Of a DNA stretch of 64,000 bases, positions 63,618 through 64,000 are shown one piece after another (position 1 is the stretch's first letter; the number at the start of each line of letters is the position of its first letter). Below the pieces are notes generated by a model. That model had not been told where the DNA came from, searched no databases, and was given only the letters and a program-made list of their open reading frames with translations. Made by a program: the position numbers and the translations under genes. Source of the DNA: Ferrimonas balearica DSM 9799 (GTDB lineage: Bacteria > Pseudomonadota > Gammaproteobacteria > Enterobacterales > Shewanellaceae); contig NC_014541.1 in NCBI RefSeq assembly GCF_000148645.1, forward strand, positions 1,612,001-1,676,000, in the 5' to 3' direction.

Positions 63618-64000
63618 ATGCAAGCCCGTGACGCAATTTTTAATAAGCTGGCCTCGTTTGCCTCAGTGGTCATTATGGCCCTGCCGGTGGGGATCGCCTG
63701 CTTTATCTTTGGTTTCCTGATGAAGGATAACCCCTGCGCCTTCTGCTGGCAGGAACGGACCGCCATGATCCTGGTGGCACTGACCGCCCTCTACATTGTG
63801 CGCTTCGGCCTCAAACCCAAATACATCGGTGCGCTGGTGTGGCTCGGCATCTACGGTGCCTGGATGGCCTCCGTACACACCTCCATCAACCTCGGCAGCG
63901 ACATTGGCCAGGGTTTCTCCGTCAAGATCATGGGCGCGCACACCTACACCTGGGCGTTGCTGGTGTTCGTGGTGGTGCTGGTGGTTGTGGCCGCGCTGAT
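63618..64000 (+). CDS. DsbB/DsbI-type disulfide oxidase (partial, cut by window end)
   Basis: 128 codons are visible from ATG 63618, which has GAGGAG upstream. N-P-C-A-F-C-W-Q-E-R at residues about 39-48 is the first periplasmic C-x2-C of DsbB/DsbI, and four membrane segments can be recognised (about 14-35, 50-62, 70-86, 108-127). The protein passes electrons from a periplasmic DsbA/DsbL-like partner to quinone. The group with a small upstream protein (DsbI) often serves a single dedicated client such as arylsulfate sulfotransferase; the client would lie beyond the window. Confidence 0.8.
   Translation, partial: MQARDAIFNKLASFASVVIMALPVGIACFIFGFLMKDNPCAFCWQERTAMILVALTALYIVRFGLKPKYIGALVWLGIYGAWMASVHTSINLGSDIGQGFSVKIMGAHTYTWALLVFVVVLVVVAAL

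Overview
The window is high-GC DNA from a free-living marine gammaproteobacterium close to Shewanella/Ferrimonas; a Ferrimonas-like host is my best inference. The grounds are the gloB - methyltransferase - rnhA - dnaQ - tRNA-Asp order, the ybgA-phrB block, the tamA-tamB, rraA, adhE and yqhC/yqhD loci, and several palindromic CRP-type sites of the form GTGA-N6-TCAC. A line inside adhE (57901-57960) counts 65% G+C; a line in the accessory stretch near 18 kb (17941-18000) counts 40%.

Layout. 1-16 kb: tamB (cut by the window edge) and tamA on the minus strand, a secreted isoaspartyl peptidase, a stand-alone CBS protein, cysE, a glutamate-cysteine-ligase-like gene translationally coupled to a zinc deacylase with a second deacylase converging on it, two small genes, and two formate/nitrite-type channels around a LysR regulator. 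The second channel carries a CBS-domain tail and a short leader ORF. 16-20 kb: an inner-membrane protein with a C-terminal domain resembling ribosome modulation factor, then an AT-rich accessory stretch of small unknown genes with an integron-attC-like inverted repeat. 20-38 kb: a pair of CNNM/CorC genes, yqhD with its divergent regulator yqhC, a TonB-dependent receptor with a secreted metallo-beta-lactamase-fold protein, an exported KatG, mltD, gloB, yafS, rnhA and dnaQ.

39.2-41.4 kb is the most unusual part. A strong promoter drives four identical tRNA-Asp genes with truncated tRNA-Asp remnants between them. They are followed by seven tandem copies of a 181-bp unit, each starting with the last bases of tRNA-Asp and carrying its own hairpin terminator. 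The layout recalls the repeats downstream of E. coli tyrT.

41.5-64 kb: a CHASE3-like/GGDEF cyclase, aspA, a five-gene photolyase operon, rraA, an AsmA-family gene coupled to a BsuPI-like lipoprotein, a Yip1-type protein, a NatAB-like ABC exporter, a second YqhD paralogue, an Mpo1-like protein and a LysR gene around a perfect CRP palindrome, a short TrmO, adhE, yjdM, a lipoprotein with a proline-rich stalk, a LysR regulator, and at the right edge a small membrane protein directly upstream of a DsbB/DsbI-type thiol oxidase that runs off the window.

Themes that join the genes are anaerobic or fermentative carbon flow (FocA, AdhE, AspA, two YqhD, CRP-type sites), envelope biogenesis (TamAB, AsmA, MltD) and peroxide or light stress (KatG, PhrB cluster).
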